Shown piece after piece: positions 10,741-21,162 of a stretch of 64,000 bases of DNA. The stretch comes from Vitellaria paradoxa (lineage: Eukaryota > Streptophyta > Magnoliopsida > Ericales > Sapotaceae): the NCBI GenBank assembly GCA_019916065.1, contig CM034240.1, forward strand, positions 31,695,149 to 31,759,148, in the 5' to 3' direction. A model generated the notes under the pieces. It saw nothing but the letters and a program-made list of their open reading frames with translations. It was not told where the DNA came from and searched no databases. Within the stretch, counting starts at the first letter, position 1. Each line of letters begins with the position of its first letter. Position numbers and translations under genes: made by a program.

Positions 10741-12099
10741 AATAAACTTATATTTCCTACATATGCGCCCCCATTTCGAATTGTTCACACATGGAGTTTG
10801 AGGAGAGAGCATTTTTCGTGTAATAGCTTCTTGTCTTTTTCTTTCTTTACATTATGGGGAGCTAGAAAATGTTTTTCCACTTACCCTTGATTAATCGATA
10901 ATTTGAGTAAGATAATTGAGAATACGTACGAAGAGTCATAAAGTGTTCTGTTCAATTTTCTTATAACCAAATTATAAAGTAAAATTTATTTAGGTAATCT
11001 CTGAAAATAAAAATTTTTCTATCATCTATTAATGTTCAATTCTTTTGATTGATTGTATATGAGCACGTTGGATTCATATTCAAAAATTTCCATTTCAAAT
11101 GAAAAAAAAAAAAAAAAATGATTTCCAAATGAATTCAAATATGAGCAAAACAAAATTCAAATAAATAGAAGATGGGAATGAATTATTAATTAAAATTACA
11201 GTGCGATTGCAAAATAGCAAACTTCTCTCTACAGATTTGGGCTTTATTTAGTTTGGATCGAAGTGGAAAAGAAAAGAGAACAAAATTTTCACCCATCTTG
11301 AATGGCTGTTGGATTTGGAGAGAAAATGAAGAGTAAATTATAAAAAAGATTCAACAAATTCTACCTATTTTTCCTCTCTTTGCCTTCTTTTTCGTTTCTC
11401 TTCACTAGGTTCCAAACAAAGCCTTAATATCGACCCTTTTAAAATGGTGCTCAGATTATACTGTGATAATTCATCTTACAACAGAATAGATAATAAAAAA
11501 AAAAAATGAATCGAATTGAATGCCAATGGTGATGTAAAGAAGAATAGGTTGTCATCTTCAACAGAAGAATGTACAAAATTCCATAAAACTGCAACATGGC
11601 TAGGACAAGATTGGACTACTAGGTTTGAACTCGATGGTAATCATTTGAATGAAGCTGGCCATATGCATAGAAACATATGAACCTTTCATATAATACACAC
11701 AGTTCCTCCCAAATACGTGCACATATAATGCAAATTAATACGTAGAAAACCATTGCTATCATTTGAGTTCGGGCTAAGCTTGTGATTCTAGTCTCAAGAA
11801 GTAGTGAAATACAACTAAGAACATTTTCTATCTGCTATCCACCTAATTAGTGAGTCACTTCAAATTTAAACACAAACAGAAGATTCAAAGTCTAAACAAT
11901 GAAACAAAGCAAAAGGAAAAAGGTGGTTTTTAATATTAATTAATAGAAGTTAAGGTTAATCAATTTTTTACAGTTCGAAAAGAATGTGGATCCTCAATTT
12001 TTATTATGTGGAACAAAGAATATTGAATAGCCCATAAATGAACATAACCCTCATTATCCAATTAATTTTTTAAGAAATAAAATATGCTATATTTTTCTA
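10741..12099. other. AT-rich non-coding stretch
   Basis: No coding signal. It contains an A tract at about 11102-11118 that varies in length between units, a second A tract near 11497, and a MITE-like sequence listed separately. Confidence 0.4.
11240..11423. mobile_element. MITE-like element, about 184 bp
   Basis: The left end starts GGCTTTATTTAGTTTGG and runs into GAAGTGGAAAAGAAAAGAG. The right end, reverse-complemented, starts GGCTTTGTTTGGAACC and runs into AGTGAAGAGAAACGAAAAAG. These are imperfect inverted termini with an internal gap. No clear target duplication was seen, so the boundaries are approximate. Copies at 34246-34430 and 57277-57461. Confidence 0.4.
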
Positions 12100-12159
12100 T
12101 TATTGCACTCTACAGCCTTGTTCTTCTGCTCTCATGTAAACCAGTGCCCTCCTTATCCT
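12100..12159 (-). pseudogene. Possible orphan terminal exon of a host gene
   Basis: On the minus strand a pyrimidine-rich tract ends in TTCTCCTGCAG at 12160, a good plant 3' splice site. It is followed by 19 codons (RIRRALVYMRAEEQGCRVQ) and a stop. Just upstream (12224-12228) is the target duplication of copia element A, so if this was a last exon, the insertion went into its intron. The rest of that intron would continue at 23067-23199, and any earlier exons would lie beyond element C, outside the repeat unit. The peptide is not recognised and the exon could be chance. Copies: 35110-35169 and 58138-58197. Confidence 0.25.
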
Positions 12160-12228
12160 CTGCAGGAGAATTAAAAAAAATAAAAATAAAAATAAATTAG
12201 TTAATAATAATTGCAAAAGAATAATTTT

Positions 12229-12370
12229 TCTTAATGTACATAAATGTAGATTCATGTAGAGGTATTTCATGTAAATATATCTAGATCTTGGGAGAATTGA
12301 AAGGACACCCTTCACTCTTAGATAATTTGAAAAACGTAACTTTAGTTCCTCAATTTCCATAAGTTCTTCA
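12229..12370 (+). repeat. 5' LTR of copia A
   Basis: 142 bp, ends TTCTTCA directly before the primer site. It matches the right LTR except for scattered substitutions and the absence of a 17-bp segment. The first two bases are TC here but TG in unit 2 (35239-35240). Copies 35239-35380 and 58267-58408. Confidence 0.88.
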
Positions 12371-12801
12371 TGGTATCAAAGCAGATGTTACTTATTGTCT
12401 AAAATCAAGAACCAAACAACGTAAAGAGGCTCGCCATCGTCATCAGCAACAAGGAGAATTATCCTCTCATCCTCGGTGATTTGTTAATCAAGAAAGTTAT
12501 ACCAGTGAAGTCGCCTACTGCTAATGAGTCGATTCACCGGAGTCCCAATCACCCGCCCACACTGCCTTTCGTCACCAGCATGTGAAGACCACGCGCAGTC
12601 CCCTCACCAACGCATGAACGCGCGTTAGCCATCGTCGCAACTTGTGTTTTTTCCGGCGCACTCGTCTTCCTCCAATGAACCTAACTGTGGTATCCATTTC
12701 TTGTTTTGTGTTCATTTCTCAAACTCCTTCATTATTGATTGTTTGTTGTCACCATTGTTCTTCTCTTTTCCGGTCAAATTTATAGTGTAGTTTCTGCTCT
12801 A

Positions 12802-13760
12802 ATGGCTTCCTCAAACCCATCTATTGAACATAAGCTTTTTAGTCGTATTCCTATGCCTCAACAGTTGACAACTAGGAAATTAAATGGGACAAATTATGTT
12901 CAATGGTGCGAGGTCATTAAGATTGTATTGACTGAATATGTGAAACAGAAACACTTAACTGAATCAGGACCAAATCAGTCTAATCCTAGGTATGACGATC
13001 AGTGTTAGGAAAATGCTCATCTAGTCAGTTTATTATGGAACTCAATGAAACCCAACATTGCGGAAATATGTACTCATCTTGATTCATGCAAAGACATATG
13101 GGAGTATGTCCGTTGATTATTTTCAAGTAACCTCACTCGGATGTATAATCTCTCATTTGAGTTTTTCCAGGTACAACAATCAGATAAACTAGTTATTGAG
13201 TATTTTGCTTCTCTAAAAAGGATTCCTGAAGAATTGAACTCCCTAAAACCATTATCCTCTGACATTATTGAGATGCAGAAGTAAGGTGAGCAAATGGTTG
13301 TGCTTCATTTTCTTGCTGGCTTGGATTCTGAATTTAAGCCAATTAAAGCTCAAATATTGAGTGAAGCCTCTCTTCCCTCATTTGCAGAAACATATTCCAG
13401 AGTTATCAGGGTTGCTTCTTTAAACTCATTCACTATTGATGCTACACAATCTTTCCTTATCAATCATGCACCTCCAGATAATAAAAATCCTAGTTACTAT
13501 ATCCCATCTCAGTTTGGTGAATCGTGGAGAACATTGTCGTGGTTGTGGATGGTGTAATAAAGCCTAAATGCTCCCATTGTGCCTGTGTTGGGCATGCTAA
13601 GGAGAATTGCCGGGATCTTCGTGGGAAGCTAGCTCACATGGCACATGCAGCTTCATTTAATGTCTTTGCAGAAAAACCCAATGTGAATGACACTATCAAA
13701 CTAACAACAGTGCCTATTTTAGAAGATGAGTATGACAAATTTTTTAATATCAAATGGCTC
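12802..13760 (+). pseudogene. Copia A gag remnant
   Basis: Starts MASSNPSIEHKL. It contains the copia gag pattern LNGTNYVQW, then SLLWNSMKPNI, DSCKDIWEY, and FLAGLDSEFKPIKAQIL with LPSFAETYSRV. A retroviral-type zinc knuckle CSHCACVGHAKENC (Cx2Cx4Hx4C) lies at about 13569-13610. In-frame stops near 13006, 13114 and 13282 and a frame change before the knuckle show it is dead. In a live element this would form the particle shell that packages the element RNA. Confidence 0.85.
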
Positions 13761-13810
13761 ATTAGGCATCTCTTCCCATTGCCTCTTTATCTCATCAAGG
13801 TAATCCAACT

Positions 13811-14150
13811 ACTTGTATGTCTACCTCTTCACATGTATCATGGGTCCTTGATTCTGGTGCTTCAAATCATATGACTGGCACTTCTTCACTTTTATTTGAT
13901 ATTCGGTGTTCCTCTGTCCTTAATATTACTATAACTAATGGTTCATCCAATCCAGTTGAGGGTATTGGTAAAGCATTTCCATCATCTAATTTACCATTAT
14001 CCTCAGCGTTGTATGTCCTTTCATTATCTTTTAAATTTCTATCCATTAGCAAACTCACCAAGCAACCTAATTGCTCCGTAACATTCTTTCCTGATTCTGT
14101 AATCATTCGACATTTGAAAATGTACGAGGATTGGAGGGCATGAAGCTCAA
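13811..14150 (+). pseudogene. Copia A protease remnant
   Basis: Contains WVLDSGASNHMTG, the aspartic protease active-site motif of plant copia elements, followed by the usual LYVLSLSFKFLSISKLTK and FFPDSVII stretch. The frame is open for 108 codons (13817-14143), but it is out of frame with gag upstream and ends at a stop before the integrase. Confidence 0.85.
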
Positions 14151-14214
14151 GGACTTTATTATTTGACTAACCAATCAACCTCCACATCAGTTGCTTGTCC
14201 TGCAGTCATCTTTT

Positions 14215-15096
14215 GCTGAATTTCACTGCCGTCTTGGTCATCCATCCATTGATAGGTTGAAAATAATCGTACTTAGTTTAAGTCAATTACAATCTTTGAA
14301 TTGTGAGTCATATTAGTTGGGAAAGCATCATCGTGCTTTCTTTAGTCCTAAAGTCAATAATAGGTCATTGAATCCTTTTTCTTTAGTACATTCAGATGGG
14401 TGGGGGCTTAGTCATGTCATTTCCCAATTGGGATTCAAGTACTTTGCTACTTTCGTTGGTGAATTCTCCAGACCTACATGGGTTTATTTAATGAAAGATT
14501 GCTCCGAATTGTTTTCTATCTTTCAAGCTTTTTGTGCTGAAATTAAAACTCAATTTGATGTCCCTATTAAAGTTTTTCGCAGTGATAATACTAAGGAATA
14601 TTTTTCCAAAGCTTTCACTGATTTCATGACATCTTTTGGCTTACTTCATCAGTCTTCTTGCTCTCGCACTCTGCAACCAAATAGAGTTGCCGAGAGAAAA
14701 AATTTGCATCTAGTTGAGACAGCATGTTGTCTAATGTTTCAAATGAAAGTTCCTAATATCTTTTGGAGTGATACTATTCTCACGGCATGTTATTTATTTA
14801 ATAGAATACCATCTTCTGTTCTACAAGGTTGGCCTCTTTATTCTATTTTGTTCCCCTCAGTACCACTATTTGCTCTCCCTCCTCGCATTTTTGGGTATTT
14901 TGCTTTTGTACATCAACTTGACAGTGGGATCGACAAGTTGAAAACTCGTGCAATTGTGTATTTCTGGGATATTTTCGGTTGCAAAAAAGATATCGATGTT
15001 ACAATCCATCTCTTCATCGATATTTTGTTTGCACTAATGTTTCATTTTTTTAGTCTACTCCATTATTTTCTAATACTCAATCATTGTCAAGTCTAA
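14215..15096 (+). pseudogene. Copia A integrase (GAG-pre and rve core)
   Basis: GAG-pre-integrase motif FHCRLGHPSIDRLK at about 14221-14262, then an open frame of 259 codons at 14317-15096. The catalytic triad is retained: D in LVHSDGWG, D in FRSDNTKEY and E in RVAERKNLHL, with TACYLFNRIPSSVL downstream. The N-terminal zinc-binding part has a stop just before 14317. It is the best preserved part of the element, and the same frame is intact in all three units (37328-38107, 60356-61135), as expected if the units are recent copies rather than under selection. Confidence 0.85.
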
Positions 15097-15181
15097 ATGA
15101 GAGTCTTCCTTTACCCGAGATTCCCCTTTTTTCGTCTTCATTGTCCTGATTTACAAGTTTACACTAGACGGCTGGTAGTTA

Positions 15182-16609
15182 ATGAGTCCCCATTCGATGC
15201 TTCAGGCACTCCAACTCTTCCTCCCGAGTCTTCAAATTCTTCTACTGAGACAGAACTTAACAATCTTGATCTCCCCGTTGGCCTTCGAAAAGGTAGACGC
15301 ACTCGCACCTCCTATCCTATTTCTAATTTTGTCTCTTATAAAGCTGTCTCCTTCTTTTCATGCTTTTGTTGCATCTTTGTCTTTTATTTTTATTCCTAAT
15401 TTTATGTCTGCAGCCTTGTCTCATCTTGGATGGTGTTTTGTTATGAAAGAAGAAATGTCTGCTCTTCAAGCTAATGATACTTGGGATTTGGTAGCTCTTC
15501 CTCTGGGAAAGTTAGCTGTTTTGTTATCGGTGAGTGTATACTGCCAAGATTCACCCAAATGGCTTAGTTGATTGTTTGAAAGCACGACTAGTAACCAAGG
15601 GATACACTCAGATTTATGGCCTCAATTTTTTAAACACCTTCTCTCCCGTGGCCAAGATTATATCCGTTCATCTTCTCATCTCATTTGCTGCCATCTTTCA
15701 TTGACCACTTCATCAACTAGATGTTAAAAATGTTTTCTTTCATAATGATATTACTGAAGAAGTATATATGGAGCAAGCTCCTAGGTTTGTTGCTTAGGGG
15801 GAGTCTGGGTTAATTTGCAAATTAAAAAAATCATTGTATGGCTTAAAACAGTCTTCTCGAACATGATTTGGCAAATTTAGTGAGATGGTGATGAGTTTTG
15901 GATTGACACGTTATGAAGTTGATCACTCAATGTTTTATCATCACACTTCTCAAGGGAAGATATAGTTATTGGTATATGTGAATGATATTGTAGTCACAAG
16001 AGACGATACTCAGGGTATTCATGATTTGAAAATGTTTTCAAGCCAAGTTCAATACCAAAGACTTGGGATCACTTAAGTATTTTCTTGGCATTGAAGTTGT
16101 AAGATCTCATAAGAGTATCGCTCTTTCTTAGAGGAAGTTGTGCTGAATTTACTATCTGAAACAAGTATGTTGGGAGCCAAACTAATTGATTCTCCAATAG
16201 ATCCTAATACTAAACTTCTTGCAGATATGAGAGAACTGTTAATGATCCTGGTCAATATCGTAGATTGGTTGGAAAACTTAATTACTTAACAGTGACACGG
16301 CTAGACATCTTATTTGCTATAAGTGCAGTTAGTCAGTTTCTTGATACACCTCATTCTAGCCATTAGGATGCAATCATTCGCATTTTAAGGTATCAAAAAA
16401 GTGCACTAAGATGTAGTTTGTTGTACCAAGATAATGGCCATGGCTCTATTCAAGAAAACACAAATGCCGATTGGGCTGGATCTCCATCAAATAGACAGTC
16501 AACTACTGGATATTGTATTTCCATAGGAGGAAACCTAGTTTCTTGGAAAAGTAAAAAGTAACAAGTGGTGACAAGATCCTGTGCAAAGCCAGAGTATAGA
16601 GCCATAGCC
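15182..16609 (+). pseudogene. Copia A reverse transcriptase and first part of RNase H
   Basis: Recognisable in pieces across frames: MKEEMSALQANDTWDLV (start of RT), LKKSLYGLKQSS-like text near 15820-15860, and the active site at 15975-15986, which reads YVND instead of YVDD. The RNase H part (ADWAGSPSNRQSTTGYCISIGG, SWKSKK, EYRAIAHT) stops at 16609, directly before the target duplication of element B. Many stops and shifts interrupt the reading. The Asp-to-Asn change at the catalytic box would itself inactivate the enzyme. It continues at 22588. Confidence 0.85.
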
Positions 16610-16614
16610 CATAC

Positions 16615-16783
16615 TGTAATAAACTGAAAGGTACTGAAGGTTCTTGACACAGCCAAAATGGTTGTTAGTCTTTGTATTTATACACAACTATATAGATTCG
16701 AATCAATGTATCTAGACTAATTACGTTCTCCTAGGTACATGAATACGCATATTACTAAGTACATGAATGCACATTTATTAACA
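16615..16783 (-). repeat. 3' LTR of copia B
   Basis: 169 bp. On the minus strand it starts TGTTAATAAATG and ends TTATTACA. Copies 39626-39794 and 62654-62822. Confidence 0.9.
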
Positions 16784-16790
16784 CTCCCCC

Positions 16791-17250
16791 TCAAATTAGA
16801 GCATATATGTCATATGTTCCAAACTTGCTACAAATAAACTTTACTCTAGGACCTCCAAGAGCTTTGGTAAACAAATCTGCAAGTTGATCTTCGAACTTCA
16901 CATGGTTAGTTTTGATCACATTCTGCAGAATCTTTTCTCTTACAAAATGGCAATTAATCTCAATATTTTTAGTCCTCTCATGAAATACCAGATTAAAGCT
17001 AATATGAATTACAGCTTGATTATCACATAGTAATTCCATGAGCTGTGAATAATGAACTCCCAATTCCTTTACATGTGTTGTATCCAGACCAACTCACAAC
17101 ATGCGTGCGCCATGACTCTATATTCTAACTCAGCACTTGATCGTGCTATTACCGTCTGCTTTTTACTTTTCCAGGATACTAAATTACTTCCAACAAATAC
17201 ACAATACCCGGTAGTAGACCGTCTGTCTGATGGTGAGCCAACCTAGTCTG
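16791..17250 (-). pseudogene. Copia B RNase H
   Basis: Minus-strand peptide with LLCDNQAVIHISFNLVFHE, TKNIEINCHFVREKI, KFEDQLADLFTKALGG and a stop 8 bp inside the 3' LTR boundary. The preceding part ([18 protein letters not shown] text) is readable near 17250-17165 in another frame. The domain degrades the RNA strand during reverse transcription. It is broken here. Copies 39802-40260 and 62830-63288. Confidence 0.85.
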
Positions 17251-17338
17251 CATCAGTTAAAGTGTGTCTATTATCCTTGTACAATAAACCTTTACCAAGT
17301 TCATTTTTCAAGTATCTCATAATTCGGATAACAGCATC

Positions 17339-18560
17339 CTAATGACTACTACGAGGTGATTCTAAGAACTGACTAAACACACTCGTAACAAATGATATAT
17401 TAGGTCTGGTGACCGTCAAGTAGTTTAGCTTCCTAACTAACCTTCGATACTGGCTAGGATCATATAACAACTCTCCCTGATCAACAACTAACTTAGTATT
17501 AGGATCCATTGGAGTGTCCACAGGTTTAGAACTTAACATACATGTCTCTATTGACAGATCAAAGACATACTTTCTTTGAGAGAGAGAAATGCCCATACGT
17601 GATCGGACAACCTCAATTCATAAGAAGTATTTTAATGGCCCCAAATTTTTGGTGCTAAACTTATTGTGAAAGAACAGTTTTAGATCAGCAATGCCCTATG
17701 AATTATCACCTGTGATAACAATGTCATCAACATACACGAGGAGCCAAATCTTCCCTTTAAGAGAATGCCGATAGAAAACTGAGTGATCAACTCCACAACG
17801 AACCAAACCAAATTCAGTAACAACAGTACTCAATCGGCCAAACCATGCCCGAGAAAACAATTTCAAGCCATATAAGGATTTCTTCAGTTTGCATACCAAC
17901 TCAAACTCCCCTTGAGCAACATACCCAGGAGGTTGCTCCTTATACACTTCCTCAGCAAGATCACTGTACAAAAATGCATTTTTCACATCCAGTTGGTGTA
18001 GAAGCCAATGATAAACTGCAGCCAAAGAAGTACGAAGGCGAACAGAGACAATCTTGACAACAGGTGAAAAAGTCTCAGAGAAGTCCAACCCATAAACGTG
18101 TGTATACTCTTTTGCAACTAGGCGAGCCTTTAACCTGTCCACAGTACCGTCGAGTGAACCTTAATAGTATATATCCAACGACACCCAACCACAGACTTTC
18201 CAGGTGGAAGAGTAACAAGATCCCAAGTATCATTAGCTCGAAGAGCAAACATCTCATCATCTATGATAGAGTGCCATCAAGGTGAGAAAGTGCTTCAGAA
18301 ACAGTGTTAGGAATAGAAACAGGAGAAAGAGCTATAACAAAGGATCGACAGGAAGGGGATAAAGCATCATAAGATACAAAACGAGAGATGGGATGAGAAT
18401 TGTGAGAAATTGTTCCTTTCCTAAGTCTAATAAGAACATCTAAATCATTTACAGGAACAAGCGGCACAAGAGAAGCTAATGGTGGAGCACTGGAAGTAGA
18501 AGGCGAAGTAGTCACTTCTTGACGTCGAATATATACCTGCAAATTAGGACGAGACAAACA
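17339..18560 (-). pseudogene. Copia B reverse transcriptase
   Basis: An open stretch of 148 codons (18142-17696) carries RLKARLVAKEYTHVYGLDF, ETFSPVVKIVSVR, HQLDVKNAFLY, KKSLYGLK and the intact active site YVDD (plus strand 17723-17734). The connection region continues at 17596-17339 with SSKPVDTPMDPNTKL and a YRRLVRKLNYLTVTRP stretch. Stops and frame changes separate these parts. Position 17719 is C in unit 1 and T in units 2 and 3, a Val/Ile difference two residues after YVDD. Copies 40350-41571 and 63378 to the window end. Confidence 0.87.
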
Positions 18561-19334
18561 ACTAGGTGGAGTTAGAGGAGTATGGTGACTAGCTGAAACT
18601 GTTTCAACTAGGATAATTGGAAGAGGAAGACTTTCATCGAGAGTGGATTGAGATTGCGACTGAGAAAAGAATGGGATAGACTCAAAGAAGGTGACATCGG
18701 CACAAACGAAAAATTGGTTAAGAGTAGGATTATAACAGCAATAACCCTTCTAAAACCGAGAATACCCTAAGAAAATGCATTTATGGGCTCGGCCACAGGG
18801 GCGGAACCAGAATTTTTACTAAGGGGGGGCACTGAGCACCCAAAAAAGAACAATGATCAAGTTACTTTTACATTAAGAATAGGAAAAAAATAATATTATT
18901 TTTAGAGAAAGAATAAATTATTTTTGAATATTAATCAGTAAATATACTTATCACGGTTAATGGTTCAAGCACCTGAAATTTATTAGAGATATCTCTCGCT
19001 ACAAAAATATATATAATTATTATTAAATTTTATTGTCTATAGAATTTATTGTGTTATATGCTAAATTTACTGATAGTATGAATAAAAGTATGCAATAGTG
19101 TATTGAAAGGATACTTTATTTTACAAAAAATGTCAAGTTTAATTCTTGTAAGCTTTTTTTATGTTAAAAATTTTTTAGTTAACTTTAAATTTTTAATAAA
19201 GCCAAAATATTTTAATTTTTAATTAATTTAATTTTTAAATAAAACTAAAATAATAAGAAGGGTATTTTAGTATTTTAGTAATCTTCAATGAGTGGAAACA
19301 AGCAACCTTACTAATAAAGGTGTGTTTGTTGAAT

Positions 19335-19915
19335 CACCTTTTTCGACACTCGCGAATGCTGACACAAAAGTCTCCCCATTCCCTACCCACACCTCCACCT
19401 GCTAGCGCTTAGTCTGGTCTGGACACATTCATCGATTTCTTTTAATTGTTCTCTGGCTATGGGCATTGGTCTCCACCTCGTTCCTCTACTGATAAGTAGA
19501 GTCTCCCAAATCCCCTCCCCCTAAAAGGGGAGCCTCTATGAGGACACCGGCTTGCTGACAGAAAGGCTTTTTCTATTCGTCTTGACCAAAATCTATCTCT
19601 CAGCGATTCTTTCCTCCGCTAATCACCCCTTCCCAATCAGCCCGCCCGGGACAAAATTGTCCTCGAAGGGGTGCGAAGAATATTTGAAACCACTATCGAA
19701 CCATCACACGGAAATAGAGGCGTCGAGACATTCTATTATATGACCAAGGCCTTGTCGCGAGCTAGATTTGAACTAGCACCTTTAGGCAAAAGACAGGCCC
19801 AGTGAACTACCTTTCATTCTGATTGCGACTTTTAAAATGACTAGTAGTTTGAAGCCTTAAGAAAGCGATTTTTTCGGCACCCGGTTCCTTCGTCTTAAGT
19901 CAAGTTCAATTTACT
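19335..19915. other. GC-richer foreign block inside the hAT element, possibly organellar
   Basis: Base composition is nearly balanced, in contrast to the surrounding AT-rich DNA, and the style (short pyrimidine-rich phrases, a degenerate tRNA-like fold) is reminiscent of plant mitochondrial intergenic DNA. No organelle gene could be named. An open frame of 63 codons at 19552-19743 has no recognisable domain. The hAT element may have captured this segment, or the segment may have been inserted later. Copy at about 42346-42926. Confidence 0.35.
19754..19829 (-). other. Degenerate tRNA-like sequence
   Basis: On the minus strand 76 nt can form an acceptor stem (GTCGCAA with TCGCGAC, six of seven pairs), a T arm (GCTAG TTCAAAT CTAGC) and an A-box-like TAGTTCACTGG. 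The anticodon arm is irregular (loop of about nine bases), so a working tRNA is unlikely. It may be a decayed organellar or nuclear tRNA. Unit 2 differs by one base (19784 A, 42795 G). Confidence 0.35.
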
Positions 19916-19949
19916 TTTTCGCCCGGCCTCCATGTGGCTCCGCCCCTGC

Positions 19950-20660
19950 TCGGCCATCTAGTTTATCAATTCCAGGAGCCAATTGATGAGCAAAGAAAAT
20001 GCACCAAAAAATGCGAGGTAGAAGGGAAAATAGGGGTTTGTTAGGGTACACCACAAAATGAGTTACACCTTTAAGAACTGAAGAAAGCATACAATTTATT
20101 AAATAACATGCAGTTAAAACAACATCGCTCCAGAAAGTGTTGAGAACATTCATTTGAAAGAGTAGACATCGGGCTGTTCCAATGAGATGTAAATTCTTTC
20201 ATTCAACAATCCCATTTTGTTGTGGTGTATTTGAACAAGAAGACTGGTGAAGCATGCCACAAGAGGTCATAAAGTCAGTAAAGGGTTTAGAAAAATACTC
20301 TTTGGCATTATCACCACGAAGAATTCGCACCAATGAATCAAATTGGGTTTTTATTTCAGCATAGAAAAACTTCAAAAATAGAAAACAGCTCAGAACGATC
20401 TTTCATTAAATAAATCCATATCATTCTTAAAAAATCATCCACAAAGGTGACAAAATACCGAAACTCCAATTTTGAAGTAACCCGACTAAGACCCCAAACA
20501 TCTGAATGAACTAATGAAAATAGACTCGATGACCTTTTATTGACTCGAGAAGCAAAAAAAAAAGGCACACGATGATACTTTCCCAATTGACAAGACTCAC
20601 AATTTAAAGACTGTAAATGATGTAAACTAGGAACCATACACTTTAGGCCATCCAGGGATG
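19950..20660 (-). pseudogene. Copia B integrase, interrupted by the hAT element
   Basis: Minus-strand reading gives SLNCESCQLGKYHR, SLVHSDVWGLSRV (first catalytic Asp) and FVTFVDDFLRMIWIYLMKDRSELFSIF. A degraded middle with RGDNAKEYFSKPF-like text follows, then FWSDVVLTACYLIN and LAPGIDKLDGRAG, where the hAT duplication cuts it. The remainder continues at about 18787. A frame change near 20355 and a stop in the E region disable it. Copy 42961-43670. Confidence 0.85.
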
Positions 20661-20679
20661 GATGACCAAAATGATAATG

Positions 20680-21162
20680 GACCTCTATAGGAGAGGCAAC
20701 TGCAGGACAAGCTCGAGGCTAATCAAGATAGTAGATTCCTCCAGCTTCATGTCCTCCGCCAATCTTCTCCCGTGTCATCATATTCTGAATAACAACAGAA
20801 TCAAGAAAGAAGATTACTAAACAGTGATGATGTTTGGTAAGTTGACTAACAGATAGAAGATTGAAAGGAAATGAAGGAACATAGAATACTGAGTTTAAAG
20901 AAAGAGAAGATGAAGGAGTTATTGTACCAACACCACTAACAAAGGTGGTTGACCCATCGGCTAAAGTCACTACTGGAAGGAAAAGGAGTGAAAAAACATG
21001 AAATGGAATTACCTTGATGAACAAGGGAAACAGTTGGAAGAGAAGCCTGATGAGTTGTCTAATACTGCAGGAACCTTGAATACTCTTCTTTAGAAAGAGT
21101 GATAGCTTGTAAGCCCTCATCAGTAGTAGAAGTGGCTGCAAGAGCATCAGATGAGGCTGCAT
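20680..21162 (-). pseudogene. Copia B protease remnant and GAG-pre region
   Basis: Reads TLADGSTTFVSGVGTI, SVFYVPSFPFNLLSVSQLTKH and GGGHEAGGIYYLD, the C-terminal part of a copia protease and the lead-in to the integrase. The expected DSGAS active-site segment is not found where it should be (about 21000-21060), so it has been lost or scrambled. Copy 43690-44172. Confidence 0.75.

Larger units (their letters stand above)
18796..19948. mobile_element. hAT-like non-autonomous element nested in copia B
   Basis: Starts CAGGGGCGGAACCAG and ends with the inverted complement TGGCTCCGCCCCTG. It is flanked by an exact 8-bp duplication CTCGGCCA (18788-18795; 19949-19956). An 8-bp duplication with CAGGG termini is the hAT superfamily signature. 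The left half (to about 19330) is AT-rich and non-coding. The right half is a GC-richer block described separately. No transposase is visible. It splits the integrase of copia B. Copy 41807-42959. Confidence 0.9.

Noticed and set aside
19552..19743. 63-codon open frame inside the hAT element as a gene
   Set aside because: No domain, short, and located in the tRNA-like foreign block.
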